In this document: in pieces, positions 63,107 to 64,000 of the stretch
Position numbering within the stretch: position 1 is the first letter of the stretch
Layout: each line of letters starts with the position of its first letter
Source of the DNA: Ralstonia sp. RRA
GTDB lineage: Bacteria > Pseudomonadota > Gammaproteobacteria > Burkholderiales > Burkholderiaceae
Direction: 5' to 3'
Assembly (NCBI RefSeq): GCF_037023145.1
Contig: NZ_CP146091.1
Span: 3,224,001-3,288,000, forward strand
DNA: 64,000 nucleotides
Made by a program: the position numbers and the translations under genes
Notes under the pieces: generated by a model
Databases searched by the model: none
Told to the model about the DNA's origin: nothing
Seen by the model: the letters and a program-made list of their open reading frames with translations, nothing else

Positions 63107-63986
63107 GAGTTAGAAGTGCCTACGAGATTTGCCTCTTCTCGCTATCCGACCGACCAAGGTCAGAGGTCGTCCCTCCCGCCGCCAAGCGGGAAGGACGGCA
63201 CTTCACTGCAACGGGCCGCCAAGCCCAATCACACACTTTCGCAAACGCTCCAACCTTTCGGAACACGGTGCCAGCCGTGCCGCCACTCTCGTGGCTCCCC
63301 ATGGGCTTCGGTCGTATCGCCCAATGAGTCAATCCCTACTCAGTCAGTCTCCCCCTCTCTGCCATCAACCCATGCGGTGCCACCCGACATGGTACGGAGA
63401 GAGGTTCCCACGTTAGTTACCAGCTACTGCGCAACGTAGCGCCACTGTCTCCACAATCCCCTAGCCTTCCGGCTCCCCATAGGTTTCCCCAGCACGATGT
63501 TCCAGAGCTGCTTGGGTACTCAGTTCATGCTTCATCGACTACGAACCACGGCTTCATGCCTATGGCCCTGCGTTGCTCCGCACAGCACCCTTCGAGGGGC
63601 GCCGTTACACGCTTGAGCTATCCAGAGGCCCACGGTTTCCCGAGGTGCCGGCTGCGCCAGATTTCTCCTTGCAGCCCTCGTGCATCACTGCACGCTCATC
63701 AGCCTACGTGTGCGGTACGGGTTACGCCCTTGCGGTACGTCCCCCGAGCCGGTCTTGCACCGGCTTTCACCAGGTAACAGGTCATCAGGCCATTGCCTGC
63801 CTGACGCCGTTTCCGTGTCGCCCAACGCCCTGCCGGCACGAAACCGACTTGGATTGGGTCGAAGGAGGGAGTTGCACCCTCCAGCGCCCTTCGCAGCCGC
63901 ACCAGCCCTATTAGAGGCATGCGGCTACAGCGTTTGCTCGGTTCCAGGTTGGCGACCTGAAACCTGCCGGGATGGCGTCCCGGCAC
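63107..63986 (-). ncRNA. Structured non-coding sequence, probably the 5' part (domains I-IV start) of a group II intron lacking its reverse transcriptase
   Basis: No credible gene in 880 bases. Read on the minus strand it begins GTGCCGGGACG (near the GUGYG intron start) and shows many hairpins: TGCCGGGA/TCCCGGCA (63965-63985), GGTTTCAGGT/ACCTGGAACC (63940-63964), AGCCGCA/TGCGGCT (63895-63926), CGAAGG...CCTTCG enclosing a GGAGGG/CTCCC stem (63860-63893), AGCCGG/CCGGCT (63747-63765). Stretches such as GGTGAAAGCCGG and GACCGAAGCCCATGGGGAGC resemble bacterial group II intron RNA from memory. No domain V-like sequence and no reverse transcriptase are present, so it is truncated or interrupted. The 5' exon would end in an ACGCCC/GGGCGT hairpin at the window edge. 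Confidence 0.55.
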
Positions 63987-64000
63987 GCCCTTTCGGGCGT

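Noticed and set aside
63129-63914. Open frames of 70-113 codons after the integrase
   Set aside because: The region is a dense series of hairpins with no ribosome sites; better explained as structured RNA.

Overview
The window is chromosomal DNA of a betaproteobacterium, most likely Ralstonia (R. pickettii/insidiosa group). I infer this from the GC-rich coding, the tRNA-Tyr/Gly/Thr-tuf-tRNA-Trp-secE-nusG order beside an rRNA operon, the OmpC-like betaproteobacterial porin, and the overall gene content. I could not run a 16S search, so the species is open.

1-8.9 kb is the translation/transcription core, all on the minus strand. It holds a 16S-tRNA-Ile-tRNA-Ala-23S-5S operon with two tandem promoters, boxA sites and RNase III stems, followed by a separate promoter driving tRNA-Tyr, tRNA-Gly, tRNA-Thr, tuf, tRNA-Trp, secE and nusG. 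A short remnant of a hippurate-hydrolase-type gene is stranded between the two units.

8.9-20.3 kb carries a CHAD protein and a complete glycerol module. A DeoR-type repressor (glpR) is divergent from glpD-glpS-glpT-glpP-glpQ-glpU-glpV-glpK: an ABC glycerol importer of the Rhizobium GlpSTPQV type, glycerol kinase and the FAD glycerol-3-phosphate dehydrogenase. No GlpF is present here, so uptake by this locus would be ATP-driven.

20.3-46.5 kb is a mixed housekeeping/accessory stretch: opgD, an AGE-type epimerase, a citrate-type MFS carrier, a GNAT enzyme, a Leu/Ile/Val-type binding protein, an AraC regulator, an RstBA-like two-component system divergent from a MipA/OmpV outer-membrane protein, a hydrolase with a divergent XRE/MmyB regulator, a Fur-box-controlled PepSY protein, an RpiR regulator, a porin, a large MscS channel, an MFS exporter, a GST, two small paralogous unknown genes, a secreted unknown and a CDF metal exporter.

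46.7-57.3 kb has an EvgAS/BvgAS-type phosphorelay (LuxR-type regulator plus a 1455-residue hybrid kinase) and a tightly coupled four-gene oxidative cluster: Baeyer-Villiger-type monooxygenase, SDR, alpha/beta hydrolase and di-iron protein. A MerR regulator follows on the other strand.

57.3-64 kb has two overlapping paralogous exported proteins, a surface-adhesin-E-like protein, a membrane-anchored dihaem cytochrome c, and then a tRNA-Arg with a tyrosine integrase, the left end of a genomic island that runs off the window. The last kilobase is a non-coding, highly structured sequence that looks like the 5' part of a group II intron without its reverse transcriptase.

The most distinctive non-genic feature is a ~210-bp repeat present three times (21.5, 37.4 and 57.5 kb). 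Its two hairpins differ in sequence between copies but keep base pairing by compensatory changes, while loops and ends stay constant.
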